43,370 nt of DNA from an uncultured Sphingomonadales bacterium (lineage in GTDB: Bacteria > Pseudomonadota > Alphaproteobacteria > Sphingomonadales > Sphingomonadaceae), in NCBI GenBank assembly GCA_903821605.1, contig CAIJLZ010000002.1:1-43370 (forward strand), read 5' to 3'. The position numbers and the translations under genes were made by a program. The notes under the pieces were generated by a model. The model searched no databases, was not told where the DNA came from, and saw only the letters and a list, made by a program, of their open reading frames with translations. How positions within the stretch are numbered: position 1 is the first letter of the stretch; each line of letters begins with the position of its first letter. Below, in pieces: positions 1 through 7,987 of the stretch.

Positions 1-1
1 G

Positions 2-250
2 CTGATGGATGCGGCGGAGGAACTGGTGCGGCCGTTGCAGGATCGCCCGGTCCGGGTCGACCGCGAGACGCTGACCTTGGGCTATGCCGGGGTGTATTCC
101 AGCTTCCTGCGCCATGCCGAAAAGGCGGCGGCCGATCATGGCCTCGACACCCGCGCGATCCTTGTTGAACTCGGCAAGCGCAAGATGGTCGGCGGACAAG
201 AAGACATGATCGTCGATGTCGCGCTTGATATGTTGAAGCAGCAGGGGTGA
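2..250 (+). CDS. 4-hydroxy-2-oxovalerate aldolase, C-terminal fragment (cut by window edge)
   Basis: Only the last 82 codons are inside the window; the frame is open to the left edge, so the ATG at 5 is internal. The residues, including [19 protein letters not shown] and the ending [15 protein letters not shown], match the conserved C-terminal domain of the DmpG/BphI/MhpE family. These enzymes split 4-hydroxy-2-oxoacids into pyruvate and an aldehyde at the end of aromatic meta-cleavage pathways, in complex with an acylating aldehyde dehydrogenase. By inference, lower-pathway meta-cleavage genes lie just left of the window and the following oxygenase may feed them. Family assignment is confident; exact substrate length is not. 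Confidence 0.88.
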   Translation: MMDAAEELVRPLQDRPVRVDRETLTLGYAGVYSSFLRHAEKAAADHGLDTRAILVELGKRKMVGGQEDMIVDVALDMLKQQG

Positions 251-318
251 AATCACATGGCGGGTGGGGGACCCCATCTGAACGGCTTGTGAGAATGGAC
301 AGTGCAAAATAGGGGCTG

Positions 319-346
319 GCCGCTGTACAAACGTATAACAAGCGGC
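319..346. promoter_or_regulatory. Inverted repeat GCCGCT/AGCGGC around a GTATAA core
   Basis: GCCGCT (319-324) and AGCGGC (341-346) are perfect inverted arms around a 16-base AT-rich centre containing ACGTATAAC. It lies 69 bases after the aldolase stop and 160 bases before the oxygenase start. There is no T-run, so an operator or mRNA hairpin is as likely as a terminator. The rest of the 251-506 gap shows no gene. Confidence 0.3.
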
Positions 347-506
347 TGTTGGTGCGTTAATCCGCGTGGGGTTAGGGGCGTCTTTCATTGCGTCCTAGCC
401 GCGCGCAAGGATTAAAGGCGGTTAGAAATTTAAGATCTACTCAAGCCATTCTGCGGGGCCAATTTCCTTGTGCGTTGAAGTGATTGAGCAGTTGGAGAGA
501 CATATA

Positions 507-1709
507 ATGGACGTGAGAGAATTGCTGGTTGCGGATGCGGAAGTGATGCTGGACCGGCTGGCGACCGGTACGATCAGCCGCTCGCCTGCAGTGACCTCGC
601 TCGACAGTTCCATCTACACCGACCCCGAACAGTTCAAGCGCGAGCGTGACCGGATTTTCCGTGGCTTGCCGCTGATGTTGGCCGCGTCATGTGAGATCCC
701 GGCGCCGGGCGACTATAAGACGATGGACGTTGCCGGCATGCCGCTGCTGCTGGCGCGGGGCAAGGATGGGGTTGTCCGCAGCTTCCTCAATGCCTGCACC
801 CATCGCGGCTCGAAACTGGCCAAGGATTGCGGGCAGGCCGCGCGCTTCACCTGCCCATATCACGCGTGGACCTTCGCGCTGGACGGCCGCCTGCTCGGCG
901 TTGCGGCGCGGCGCGAGTTCGGGGAGGTCGATGCAGACGCTAGTGCGCTGGTCGAATTTCCCACCACCGAGCGTGCGGGCCTAGTCTGGGCCATTCTCGA
1001 CCCCGCCGCACCACCAGCGTTTGACGCGTTTCTGCATGGTATCGATCAACTGCTCGCGGGTTTTGATTTTGGCAGTTGGACCTTTTTCGAACGGCACGAA
1101 TTGCCGGGTGCGAACTGGAAGCTGGCGTTTGACGCGCACATGGACTTCTATCACCTTCCGGTCCTGCATCGTGCGACATTTGGCGGCCAAATCAGCAATC
1201 TGGCGGAATATTTCTACTACGGCCCGCATCAGCGACTAGGCCTTGTCACCACCAATGAACATGTTCTTGAACAGGACGATCTGCCGAGCCTCGCCCATCG
1301 GCCAAAGGAGGAATGGCCGCTCGACACGCTGCTGTTTGGCGAGTGGATCATCTTTCCCAATGTTTCGATCAACTGCTTCTACAAGGGTGGGCGCGGCGTC
1401 ATCATCTCGCAGATCTTTCCGGGCGAGACGGTCGGGGAGTCGGTGACGGTGCAGTTGTTCCTGCATGAACGCCCGCCGGTGGGAGAGCAGTCGGCAGCGG
1501 CGCATGAAATGTCTGATTTCCTTCGCCATGTTGTCGGCAGCGAGGACCTCCCCATGTCGCGCGACCAGCAACAGGTCTTTGCAACCGGCCTGTTGCCGCA
1601 TGTCCAGTTCGGACGCAACGAAGGCGGTTTACAACAGTTCCATCATTGGCTCGACCGCTTCGTACAGGCACCAAGCGGCACCCCGCTCGATGAGATCATG
1701 GCGAAGTGA
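507..1709 (+). CDS. Rieske non-heme iron ring-hydroxylating oxygenase, alpha subunit type
   Basis: A 400-residue cytoplasmic oxygenase that would dihydroxylate or demethylate an aromatic substrate using electrons from a reductase. The Rieske [2Fe-2S] ligands are C97, H99, C116 and H119 (C-x-H-x16-C-x2-H). The catalytic domain carries the mononuclear iron histidines H216 and H221 in DFYHLPVLHR. The ATG at 507 is preferred because GGAGA lies 8 bases upstream; an upstream TTG at 468 has no ribosome site. No beta subunit, ferredoxin or reductase gene is present in the window, so the electron donor must be encoded elsewhere or shared. The substrate is unknown; neighbouring catabolic genes suggest an aromatic compound. 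Confidence 0.9.
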   Translation: MDVRELLVADAEVMLDRLATGTISRSPAVTSLDSSIYTDPEQFKRERDRIFRGLPLMLAASCEIPAPGDYKTMDVAGMPLLLARGKDGVVRSFLNACTHRGSKLAKDCGQAARFTCPYHAWTFALDGRLLGVAARREFGEVDADASALVEFPTTERAGLVWAILDPAAPPAFDAFLHGIDQLLAGFDFGSWTFFERHELPGANWKLAFDAHMDFYHLPVLHRATFGGQISNLAEYFYYGPHQRLGLVTTNEHVLEQDDLPSLAHRPKEEWPLDTLLFGEWIIFPNVSINCFYKGGRGVIISQIFPGETVGESVTVQLFLHERPPVGEQSAAAHEMSDFLRHVVGSEDLPMSRDQQQVFATGLLPHVQFGRNEGGLQQFHHWLDRFVQAPSGTPLDEIMAK

Positions 1710-1881
1710 AGATATTGGCCAGTGTTCACACTGGCCGCCGGTCACGCCATGTCGTGCAGATGCGCTGCAAACCTCGCTGATCGAGCAGGCTTGGAATGAC
1801 AGCCGGAACCGCGATGGTGATGGGATGGCAGCAGCCCGCCTCAGCGGTTCCGAAAGATCAAGAGGGGTAGAATTTATTCGA

Positions 1882-1899
1882 ACAAATTGCCCAATTTGT
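1882..1899. promoter_or_regulatory. Perfect 18-base palindrome, likely operator of the following GntR gene
   Basis: ACAAATTG-CC-CAATTTGT is a perfect inverted repeat with an 8-base half-site, 62 bases upstream of the GntR/UTRA start. Its size and placement suit autoregulation by a dimeric GntR repressor; that link is inference. A partial half-site (CCAATTTCC, 459-467) lies before the oxygenase. The remainder of 1710-1961 shows no gene. Confidence 0.45.
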
Positions 1900-1961
1900 C
1901 GTTGACCTTTGCGCGCCGGATATGGAAAATATCGAACGCTCTCAACGGAGTTCATCATCGC

Positions 1962-2735
1962 ATGGCTACCGTCCGCCGTCGCGCCAATAGTTCATCTAAA
2001 ACAGATACATCAGCTTCTCCGCCGCGGCATGAGCAACTCTATCTGCTGCTCCGCGCGCAGCTTGAAAGCGGTGAATTTCCGGTCGGCGGTCCGTTTCCGA
2101 CCGAAGAACAACTTCGCGCCGAACATCTTGTCAGCCGCTATGCCCTGCGCGAAGCGTTGCAGCGTCTCGAAAGCGAAGGTTTTATCCTTCGCCGCCGTGG
2201 TTCCGGATCATCGGTCATCAGCCGGACTCCGGTCAATATCTTCCGCCATGTCGCTAGTTCGCAAGAGGATTTGCTGAGCTATGCTTTTGCCACCCGCGTG
2301 CTGTGGCACGAATTGCGCCTGATACGCACGGATGGCCGATTGGCGCGCCTGCTGGGTTGCGATGAGTTGCGGCAGTGGCAATATTTGCGCGGCACGCGTT
2401 ACGAAGAAAATGGCGAGCCGCTGGGCGTGGTGCAGGTCTATGTTGATGCCGCGCTAGCGTCTCTGCCCAACCCGCCTGAATTTGGCGACCAACCTATTTA
2501 TCGTTGGCTTGAACAGCATTGCGGGGTCGAACTCGTCGGTCTGTCACAAGACATCATGGCCAAGCCACTGACCACGGCGGAGGCTGAATTGCTTAATGAT
2601 CGGCCCGGCGCGGCGGCGCTTCAGATTGTGCGGCGTTATTTCGACAGCGCCAACGCGATCTATGTGATCTCGGTGACGAGCTATCGCTCACATGATTTCG
2701 TCTACAATATCCGGTCACAACTGCGGCGCAACTAG
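1962..2735 (+). CDS. GntR-family transcriptional regulator, HutC/UTRA subfamily
   Basis: A 257-residue DNA-binding regulator. Residues about 20-88 form the GntR winged helix-turn-helix (FPTEEQLRAEHLVSRYALREA, with helix-turn-helix and wing RRRGSGSSV). Residues about 105-250 match the UTRA ligand-binding domain, which usually senses a small molecule and releases DNA. The ATG at 1962 is chosen because CGGAG lies about 11 bases upstream and the winged helix starts soon after; a TTG at 1887 would sit inside the palindrome at 1882-1899. Its position directly after the oxygenase gene suggests it controls that gene or the neighbouring receptor and cupin. The ligand cannot be predicted. Confidence 0.85.
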   Translation: MATVRRRANSSSKTDTSASPPRHEQLYLLLRAQLESGEFPVGGPFPTEEQLRAEHLVSRYALREALQRLESEGFILRRRGSGSSVISRTPVNIFRHVASSQEDLLSYAFATRVLWHELRLIRTDGRLARLLGCDELRQWQYLRGTRYEENGEPLGVVQVYVDAALASLPNPPEFGDQPIYRWLEQHCGVELVGLSQDIMAKPLTTAEAELLNDRPGAAALQIVRRYFDSANAIYVISVTSYRSHDFVYNIRSQLRRN

Positions 2736-2801
2736 CCGGGCCGGCAGATGGGCGCGAGCGGCCAGCTTGAACTAGGGGCGGTGCCGCGCCCGATACGGGC
2801 C

Positions 2802-3251
2802 TTAGGCCGCTGTAGCGCCGCCTTTTATCTCTTCAAGCGTCGGGAACGGATAATCCGGGCTAGGTGGGCAAAAGCAGATATGGCGCAGCGGTTCATTACC
2901 GATGACTTTCAAGTGTTTGCGCGCGCCGACTGGGTAGCTGTACACCGTGCCCGGCACAATATGCGCGTGAATGACCTCGGCATATAGCGGCGGCAGATAG
3001 ACGTCGACCTCGGCTTCGCCGGAAAGGGCATATTGCATTTCGTCGTGCGCGAAGGTCCACCAAATTTCAGCACCCGGCATGAAGTCTTCGATGATGACCT
3101 GGCAGTTGGGCTGGTTGATGGCGCTATAGCCGCGAATGCGGCAGCCCGGGTTGAAGGGGAGGTCGAAGAAAGGTGCCTGATCCATTGCGGCATGATCAAT
3201 GTGATGGGCTGCGAATTTCGATCTCGCTGTTGGAGCCAATCCGATAGGCAT
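2802..3251 (-). CDS. Small single-domain cupin protein (copy 1)
   Basis: A 149-residue cytoplasmic protein with a cupin-type beta-barrel pattern. The first cupin motif is seen around TFAHDEMQYALSGEAEV, with one His and one Glu, and the second around PGTVYSYPVGARKHLKV. The usual two-histidine metal triad is incomplete, so metal binding is doubtful. It is a clear paralogue of the cupin at 16,590-17,024: both share T-x-AHDE-x-QY-x2-SG-x-AE and the following LPPL. Function is not recognised; it may be an isomerase, a decarboxylase-like enzyme or a binding protein of the pathway. It converges with the GntR gene and lies upstream of the TonB receptor on the left side of the operator region. Confidence 0.7.
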   Translation of the reverse strand: MPIGLAPTARSKFAAHHIDHAAMDQAPFFDLPFNPGCRIRGYSAINQPNCQVIIEDFMPGAEIWWTFAHDEMQYALSGEAEVDVYLPPLYAEVIHAHIVPGTVYSYPVGARKHLKVIGNEPLRHICFCPPSPDYPFPTLEEIKGGATAA

Positions 3252-3280
3252 TTGTCATCCCCTTCTCTATCAAAAGAAAC

Positions 3281-3310
3281 GGCGGGGGTTATCCTTGGAC
3301 AACCCCCGCC
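3281..3310 (-). terminator. Intrinsic terminator of the TonB-dependent receptor gene
   Basis: A perfect 10-base stem (GGCGGGGGTT with AACCCCCGCC, loop of 10) starts 14 bases past the receptor stop. On the minus strand it is followed by GTTTCTTTTG, a T-rich tail. Confidence 0.75.
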
Positions 3311-3323
3311 GCACAGATATTGG

Positions 3324-5714
3324 TTAGAACTTGTAACGGACCTCCATGCCATAGGACCGGCGCGGCGCTTTGAAGGTTGCCTGCACGATCGCCAGCAATG
3401 GAATGGCTTCGCTGTTATACTTCTTGTCCAGCAAGTTGCGGCCGTAGAAGCCCACTTCGAGATTTTCGCTCGCAATGGAGGCGCGGGCATTCACGAGATC
3501 GACGGGATCCCGCATGCTGCCGGGCAGGTTGGACGCATCATACCAGATCGAACCGGTCCGGGTATATTCGCCCCGCAGCTTCAGATCATAGTTATCCGTG
3601 ACCGGATAGACGATCTGCGCACCGCCATTGACGTTGTACTTGGCCGAATAAGGGGCGCGATTGCCCTCAAACTGAGGTGCCGTGAGCAATTTGCGGATCT
3701 TGGCATCGATATAACCATAGCCACCAAACACGGTGAGGAAGTCGTTGACCTTCCAGTTCATATCAATTTCAAAACCCTTGATCCGCACCTTGTCGATCGA
3801 CGACACGGCCTGAATGCCGACAGTCGGGAAGAATTCGAACTGCTGTGCGTTCTTGACGTCGGTCTGGAACACGGCACCATTTAGCGAGAGCTTGTTGTCA
3901 AGCAAGCGGGTCTTGAAGCCCACTTCATAGGTGGTGCCGACTTCCTTCTTGTAGGAATCCTGCAACAGCACCGTGGAGGGGTCTGTTCCAGGGACGCTCA
4001 GCAACTGCGCGCGGGTGCCGATCGGGTTGAAGCCACCCGATTTGAAGCTCTTGCCCCAGCTTGCATAGACCGAACCAACGCCCGGGAACTTATAGGTTGC
4101 CGTGGCTTTTGGCTGGAACTGCTTGAACGTGGCTTTGTCGTGGCACTGGTCCGCCGACACGCCAAGGCTCAGCACGCAGAAGTTATAGGAGCTGGCACCG
4201 GTGATTGCGTTGGGGATATCCGGCGTGATGGTCTCGACTTTGCGCTTTTCGATATCGTAGCGGCCAGCCAAGCGGATTTCGAAATTTTCCGTGGGCTTGA
4301 TCTGGACGTTCGCAAACGGCGCATAATTTTCATAATTATATTTGTTATTGTCATAACCAACCGTCGGGTTGACCGAGTCAATGCCGTCGATTTCATGGGT
4401 CGGCAGGATGACACCACCACCTTGCAACGTGCGGACGATATTGCCGTCGCCATCGAGTGAAACCGGGGCCTGGATCGAGCCGTCCGGATTAACGACCGGC
4501 TTGCCGTTCAGCCCGACTTCCTGTTCCACATGACGCCGCGATTTGAGATAATAGGCACCCACCTGCCATTGGAAGAACTTGTCATCCGGCGATGACAGGC
4601 GGATTTCCTGCGTAAAGGCCTTGGTTGCCACCCGAACGCGCTGGGTCTTGTCACCGAACACCACCGCGAAGATGCCGAAATTATTCCGGGCATCAAGGAA
4701 GTCAGCATAAGGGAAGTTCTTGGCCTGATAGTCGTCCGTAATCTGGTTATAGGCGGTGACCGAGGTCAAGGTCGCAAAGCCAAGATTGGCGTCCATCTTG
4801 AGCGAGGTGCTGAACTTCTTCTGTTTGTTCAGACCCGGCACATCGTTCACATATGGGATCGAGGTATTTTGAGTGTCGATACCCGTGACGGTCACACCAC
4901 CGACGACCGTTCCAGCAACCTGCGGGTTGAAGCCGATCGCGCCACCATGGCCACTGGTGCCGTTGACGCGCAGATCGAATTTGAGGTCGGGTGACGCTTC
5001 CCAGTTGAGACGCAGACGACCCACCTTGTCGCTGTAGCGCTGCATTTTTTCGCCGGTGATGATGTTGGTATATGAACCATCGGTGTCGCTGATCGCGCCG
5101 GACACGCGGAAGTGCAGCTTGCCCGGCACAATGGCGCCGCCAATGCTAGCAGTTGCCTTGGCCGTGTCATTATTGCCGTAGGACAGCTTCGCTTCGCCCT
5201 CGAGATCATCGGTCGGGGCCTTGGTATTGATGATGATCGCGCCCGCAGCGGCGTTACGGCCATAATAGGCGCCTTGCGGGCCCTTGAGCACTTCGATCTG
5301 TTCGATGTCGAACAATTCACCGTTAAATTCATTCGAGGTGGCGAGCTGCACCCCATCGATCACCACGGCCACCGCAGATTCCGACTGGCGGATCGATGCC
5401 TGGCCGCGGATGTTGACGAAGAACTCGCCAGCATGGTTGGAGGTCACGAAGGTCACGTTCGGCGTCAGCGAGAGGAAGTCCTGCGGCCGCGTAATGCCGG
5501 CGGTTTCAATTGCCTTGCTATCGAACACCTGAACGGAGACCGGCGCGTTGATATATTGTTCATTGCGCCGCAGGCCGGTCACCACGATTTCGGAGCCGTC
5601 GGTTACGCCTTCTTTGGCCGGTGCATCGGTCGGGTCGGCCGCCCATGCCATGGATGACGCGGCAAGCGCGATTGCAAGCGAACTGATTCCAGTGAAATTC
5701 TTATACGAGGTCAT
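3324..5714 (-). CDS. TonB-dependent outer-membrane receptor
   Basis: A 796-residue outer-membrane transporter. Residues 1-25 are a signal peptide ending in AWA. A TonB-box-like SEIVVTG follows near residue 42, then the plug domain (about 50-160, including the GPQGAYYGRNAAAGAI motif). The rest is a long beta-barrel ending in the terminal aromatic signature EVRYKF. It would import a scarce or bulky substrate across the outer membrane with energy from TonB/ExbBD, not encoded here. Sphingomonads commonly keep such receptors in catabolic clusters, so this one probably takes up the compound degraded by the surrounding enzymes (inference). GGGGAG lies 8 bases before the ATG. A terminator follows and the promoter carries the cluster's GTATAC element. 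Confidence 0.92.
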   Translation of the reverse strand: MTSYKNFTGISSLAIALAASSMAWAADPTDAPAKEGVTDGSEIVVTGLRRNEQYINAPVSVQVFDSKAIETAGITRPQDFLSLTPNVTFVTSNHAGEFFVNIRGQASIRQSESAVAVVIDGVQLATSNEFNGELFDIEQIEVLKGPQGAYYGRNAAAGAIIINTKAPTDDLEGEAKLSYGNNDTAKATASIGGAIVPGKLHFRVSGAISDTDGSYTNIITGEKMQRYSDKVGRLRLNWEASPDLKFDLRVNGTSGHGGAIGFNPQVAGTVVGGVTVTGIDTQNTSIPYVNDVPGLNKQKKFSTSLKMDANLGFATLTSVTAYNQITDDYQAKNFPYADFLDARNNFGIFAVVFGDKTQRVRVATKAFTQEIRLSSPDDKFFQWQVGAYYLKSRRHVEQEVGLNGKPVVNPDGSIQAPVSLDGDGNIVRTLQGGGVILPTHEIDGIDSVNPTVGYDNNKYNYENYAPFANVQIKPTENFEIRLAGRYDIEKRKVETITPDIPNAITGASSYNFCVLSLGVSADQCHDKATFKQFQPKATATYKFPGVGSVYASWGKSFKSGGFNPIGTRAQLLSVPGTDPSTVLLQDSYKKEVGTTYEVGFKTRLLDNKLSLNGAVFQTDVKNAQQFEFFPTVGIQAVSSIDKVRIKGFEIDMNWKVNDFLTVFGGYGYIDAKIRKLLTAPQFEGNRAPYSAKYNVNGGAQIVYPVTDNYDLKLRGEYTRTGSIWYDASNLPGSMRDPVDLVNARASIASENLEVGFYGRNLLDKKYNSEAIPLLAIVQATFKAPRRSYGMEVRYKF

Positions 5715-5772
5715 GTAATTTCTCCCCTTTGCAACGAGCAGGACGAACTGAAGCTAAGCGCCCTCGCCACCT

Positions 5773-5813
5773 CATTAATGTATACGGTATTCCGATTCGG
5801 CTTGATGTGTCAA
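5773..5813 (-). promoter_or_regulatory. Receptor promoter with GTATAC operator-like element
   Basis: Read on the minus strand, TTGACA (5813-5808) is a perfect -35 box, followed after 18 bases by TACCGT (5789-5784). GTATAC (5780-5785) overlaps this -10 region. CTCATTAATGTATAC on the plus strand (5771-5785) recurs exactly before the HMG-lyase operon at 12,892-12,906. CGATTCGGC (5793-5801) recurs before cupin copy 2 (17,071-17,079). The arrangement suits repression by a FadR-type GntR protein. The remaining gap to 5997 is AT-rich and shows no gene. Confidence 0.55.
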
Positions 5814-5997
5814 GAATGTGATCTGGGCGACGAAAGGGTGTAAAATATAACAAAAACAATAATATGATGGTTTTATGGCGGGATGTTCTGAGATTTGTGT
5901 GGATACAAAGAGGGGGAGTGTTGTATAAAAGAAACATTCCGGGGCAGGTTGATCGGCCTGATTCATAAAAAAACCCGGTTAGGTGGAGTGGTAAGCA

Positions 5998-6558
5998 ATG
6001 GTGCATGTTCCGACAGAATTGATGTTTTTCCTGCCCTATACACCCCGCGCAGATGCAGATTCCCGCGGTTATGATGATTGGATCAGGGAAATTGATAATC
6101 CCTTTTTCAACAGTGCTCCGGGTATTTCTCATTATTCAAACTGGAAGGTCGGTGAGGTGCTCTCGGGCGCAATCGACTTCACGCACTTCGACTTTATGTT
6201 CGTTGATCCGGCCCGCGTGGCGCTGATTTGGTCCAACGAGTCGGTGGCGGCGTTCGCCAGCGGTTGGAATGAGCAATGGGGGAGGGATCCCCAGAATCCC
6301 GACCTGTCTGTCAATTACCATATCTACCAGCTTGAGCACGAAGATGGTGCCATCACGTTCGACAAAAATCAGGTGACGGTGATCATGCAGCCAGTGGAAT
6401 CGTTGGCGGCCACAGGTAGCCGGTGGGATGTGCCCAAAGCCTTGGTCGGCGAGAGCCCATGCACCCTGATTGATGTCATTTTTGGCCCTGTGCCACCCGC
6501 CAAATTTTGGACCGGGGCGCAGGCCGCCTTTACCGGTGAGTTGATCGCCGCGCCCTAA
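5998..6558 (+). CDS. Unknown protein, possibly HapK/EthD-like dimeric barrel
   Basis: A 186-residue soluble protein with no signal peptide or membrane segment. The N-terminal stretch (YDDWIREIDNPFFNSAPGI, then HYSNWKVG) recalls small ferredoxin-like alpha/beta-barrel proteins grouped with HapK or EthD, but this is recollection at low certainty. GGTGGAG about 9 bases upstream supports the ATG at 5998. It is transcribed divergently from the receptor and stands alone, with a strong hairpin after it. No catalytic residues are evident. The gene is probably real because of its ribosome site, coding character and consistent frame, but its function is unassigned. Confidence 0.7.
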   Translation: MVHVPTELMFFLPYTPRADADSRGYDDWIREIDNPFFNSAPGISHYSNWKVGEVLSGAIDFTHFDFMFVDPARVALIWSNESVAAFASGWNEQWGRDPQNPDLSVNYHIYQLEHEDGAITFDKNQVTVIMQPVESLAATGSRWDVPKALVGESPCTLIDVIFGPVPPAKFWTGAQAAFTGELIAAP

Positions 6559-6573
6559 TCGCGACCTTGTTAC

Positions 6574-6610
6574 GATAGAAGCGGCGCACCTTGGGTGCGC
6601 TGCTTCTATC
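6574..6610. terminator. Strong 17-bp hairpin between convergent genes
   Basis: Arms 6574-6590 and 6594-6610 pair over 17 positions with one G-U wobble and a TTG loop. It lies between the convergent ends of the unknown gene and the CaiB-type gene and probably ends transcription, although neither side has a T-run. Confidence 0.55.
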
Positions 6611-6763
6611 CCGTCGGACCGATCCATGTGATCACGCGTGGCCGCGAAGATGCTGCCGGCGCGGCGTGGCGACCGACGATCACTGCCGCCGGGTGCGAAG
6701 TAAAGGGCAACTCGCCGCTGACCTCACTCGTTTAATGGTGCGGCCATGCGGTTTAATCAGCCA

Positions 6764-7954
6764 TTAGATGGCATGTGCCGCCTTCAATGCCGCTCGTTCC
6801 GCTCCTGATAGGCCAAGGATGTTGCCCAACACCTCGTCATTATGTTCACCAATAGTGGCGGGTGCCAGGGAGCGGATGGCGCTTGGCGTTTCAGATAGAA
6901 ACGGAAAGGCGTTCTGCATCTTGAACCGGCCCCAGTGCGGGCTATCCACATCGACCAAACTGCCACGGGCAGCGAAATGCGGGTCTTCCAGCATTTCCGC
7001 CGCGCCATAGATTTTGCCGGCTGGCACGGCATATTTGATCATCAGTGCTTCTACTTCGGCGACCGTGAGCGTCTTGGTCCACACCTCGATCAGTGCATCC
7101 AATTCCTTCTGATTTTCGCCCCGTGCGCGATGATCGGCATAGCGCGGATCGGTTGCCAATTCCGGACGCCCCATCGCCTCGCACAGCCGGGCGAAAACCC
7201 CATCCTGATTGGCGCCGATGAGATATTCGCCATCCTTGCAGCGATAGACGTTAGAAGGCGCAATCCCCTCCAGTATCGAGCCCGTCCGCTTGCGGACATG
7301 GCCGGCCACCATATATTCCGGGACCAGGCTTTCCATGACCTGAAGCACCGCCTCATAAAGCGCACTATCGACCACCTGCCCACGACCGGTTCGTTCCCGG
7401 GCGTGTAACGCCGCCAGCGCGCCGAGGCAGCCATAGGTCGCCGCTAGGCTGTCGCCAATCGAGACGCCCATGCGCGATGCCGGGCGGTCTGGCTCGCCGA
7501 CGATCGCACGCCAGCCACCCATGGCCTCACCGATGCCGCCAAAACCGGCGCGAGGTGCATAGGGGCCGGTCTGGCCATAGCCCGACACCCGCACAATGAT
7601 CAGGCGCGGGTTGATGGTGTGTAATACATCCGGCCCCAGACCCCATTTTTCGATTGTCCCGGGACGGAAATTCTCAATCAATATATCCGCTTGGGCGACC
7701 AGTTTTTTGACGATGTCCTGCCCTTGCGGGATGCGGAGATTGACCGAGACGGACTTTTTGTTGCGGGCGACAATTTCCCACCACAGCTTTTCATCGCCAT
7801 GGCCCCATGCGCGCATCGGATCGCCTTTTTCGGGCGGCTCAAGTTTGATCACTTCAGCACCCATGTCGCCGAGCAACTGGCCGCAAAACGGGCCAGCGAT
7901 CAGCTGCCCCATTTCAATGACGCGGATATCCTTGAGAGAGCCGTTGTTTTCCAT
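6764..7954 (-). CDS. CaiB/BaiF-family (type III) CoA-transferase
   Basis: A 396-residue cytoplasmic enzyme that moves coenzyme A between carboxylic acids. It starts with the family hallmark IRVIEMGQLIAGPFCGQLLGDMG and ENFRPGTIEKWGLG. The expected catalytic aspartate is D168 in IGDSLAAT, aligned with Asp169 of formyl-CoA transferase. Length is normal. It is the last gene of a four-gene minus-strand operon after the HMG-lyase, HyuA and HyuB genes, 33 bases behind HyuB. It would activate a pathway acid to its CoA ester, probably for the lyase encoded at the start of the operon (inference). Donor and acceptor are unknown. Confidence 0.9.
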   Translation of the reverse strand: MENNGSLKDIRVIEMGQLIAGPFCGQLLGDMGAEVIKLEPPEKGDPMRAWGHGDEKLWWEIVARNKKSVSVNLRIPQGQDIVKKLVAQADILIENFRPGTIEKWGLGPDVLHTINPRLIIVRVSGYGQTGPYAPRAGFGGIGEAMGGWRAIVGEPDRPASRMGVSIGDSLAATYGCLGALAALHARERTGRGQVVDSALYEAVLQVMESLVPEYMVAGHVRKRTGSILEGIAPSNVYRCKDGEYLIGANQDGVFARLCEAMGRPELATDPRYADHRARGENQKELDALIEVWTKTLTVAEVEALMIKYAVPAGKIYGAAEMLEDPHFAARGSLVDVDSPHWGRFKMQNAFPFLSETPSAIRSLAPATIGEHNDEVLGNILGLSGAERAALKAAHAI

Positions 7955-7987
7955 GCGATCCTCCGGTGTTCGGGTATCTATTTGCTG

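Noticed and set aside
2748-2987. A 79-codon plus-strand frame after the GntR/UTRA gene
   Set aside because: It mostly overlaps the cupin gene on the other strand and has no coding features of its own.
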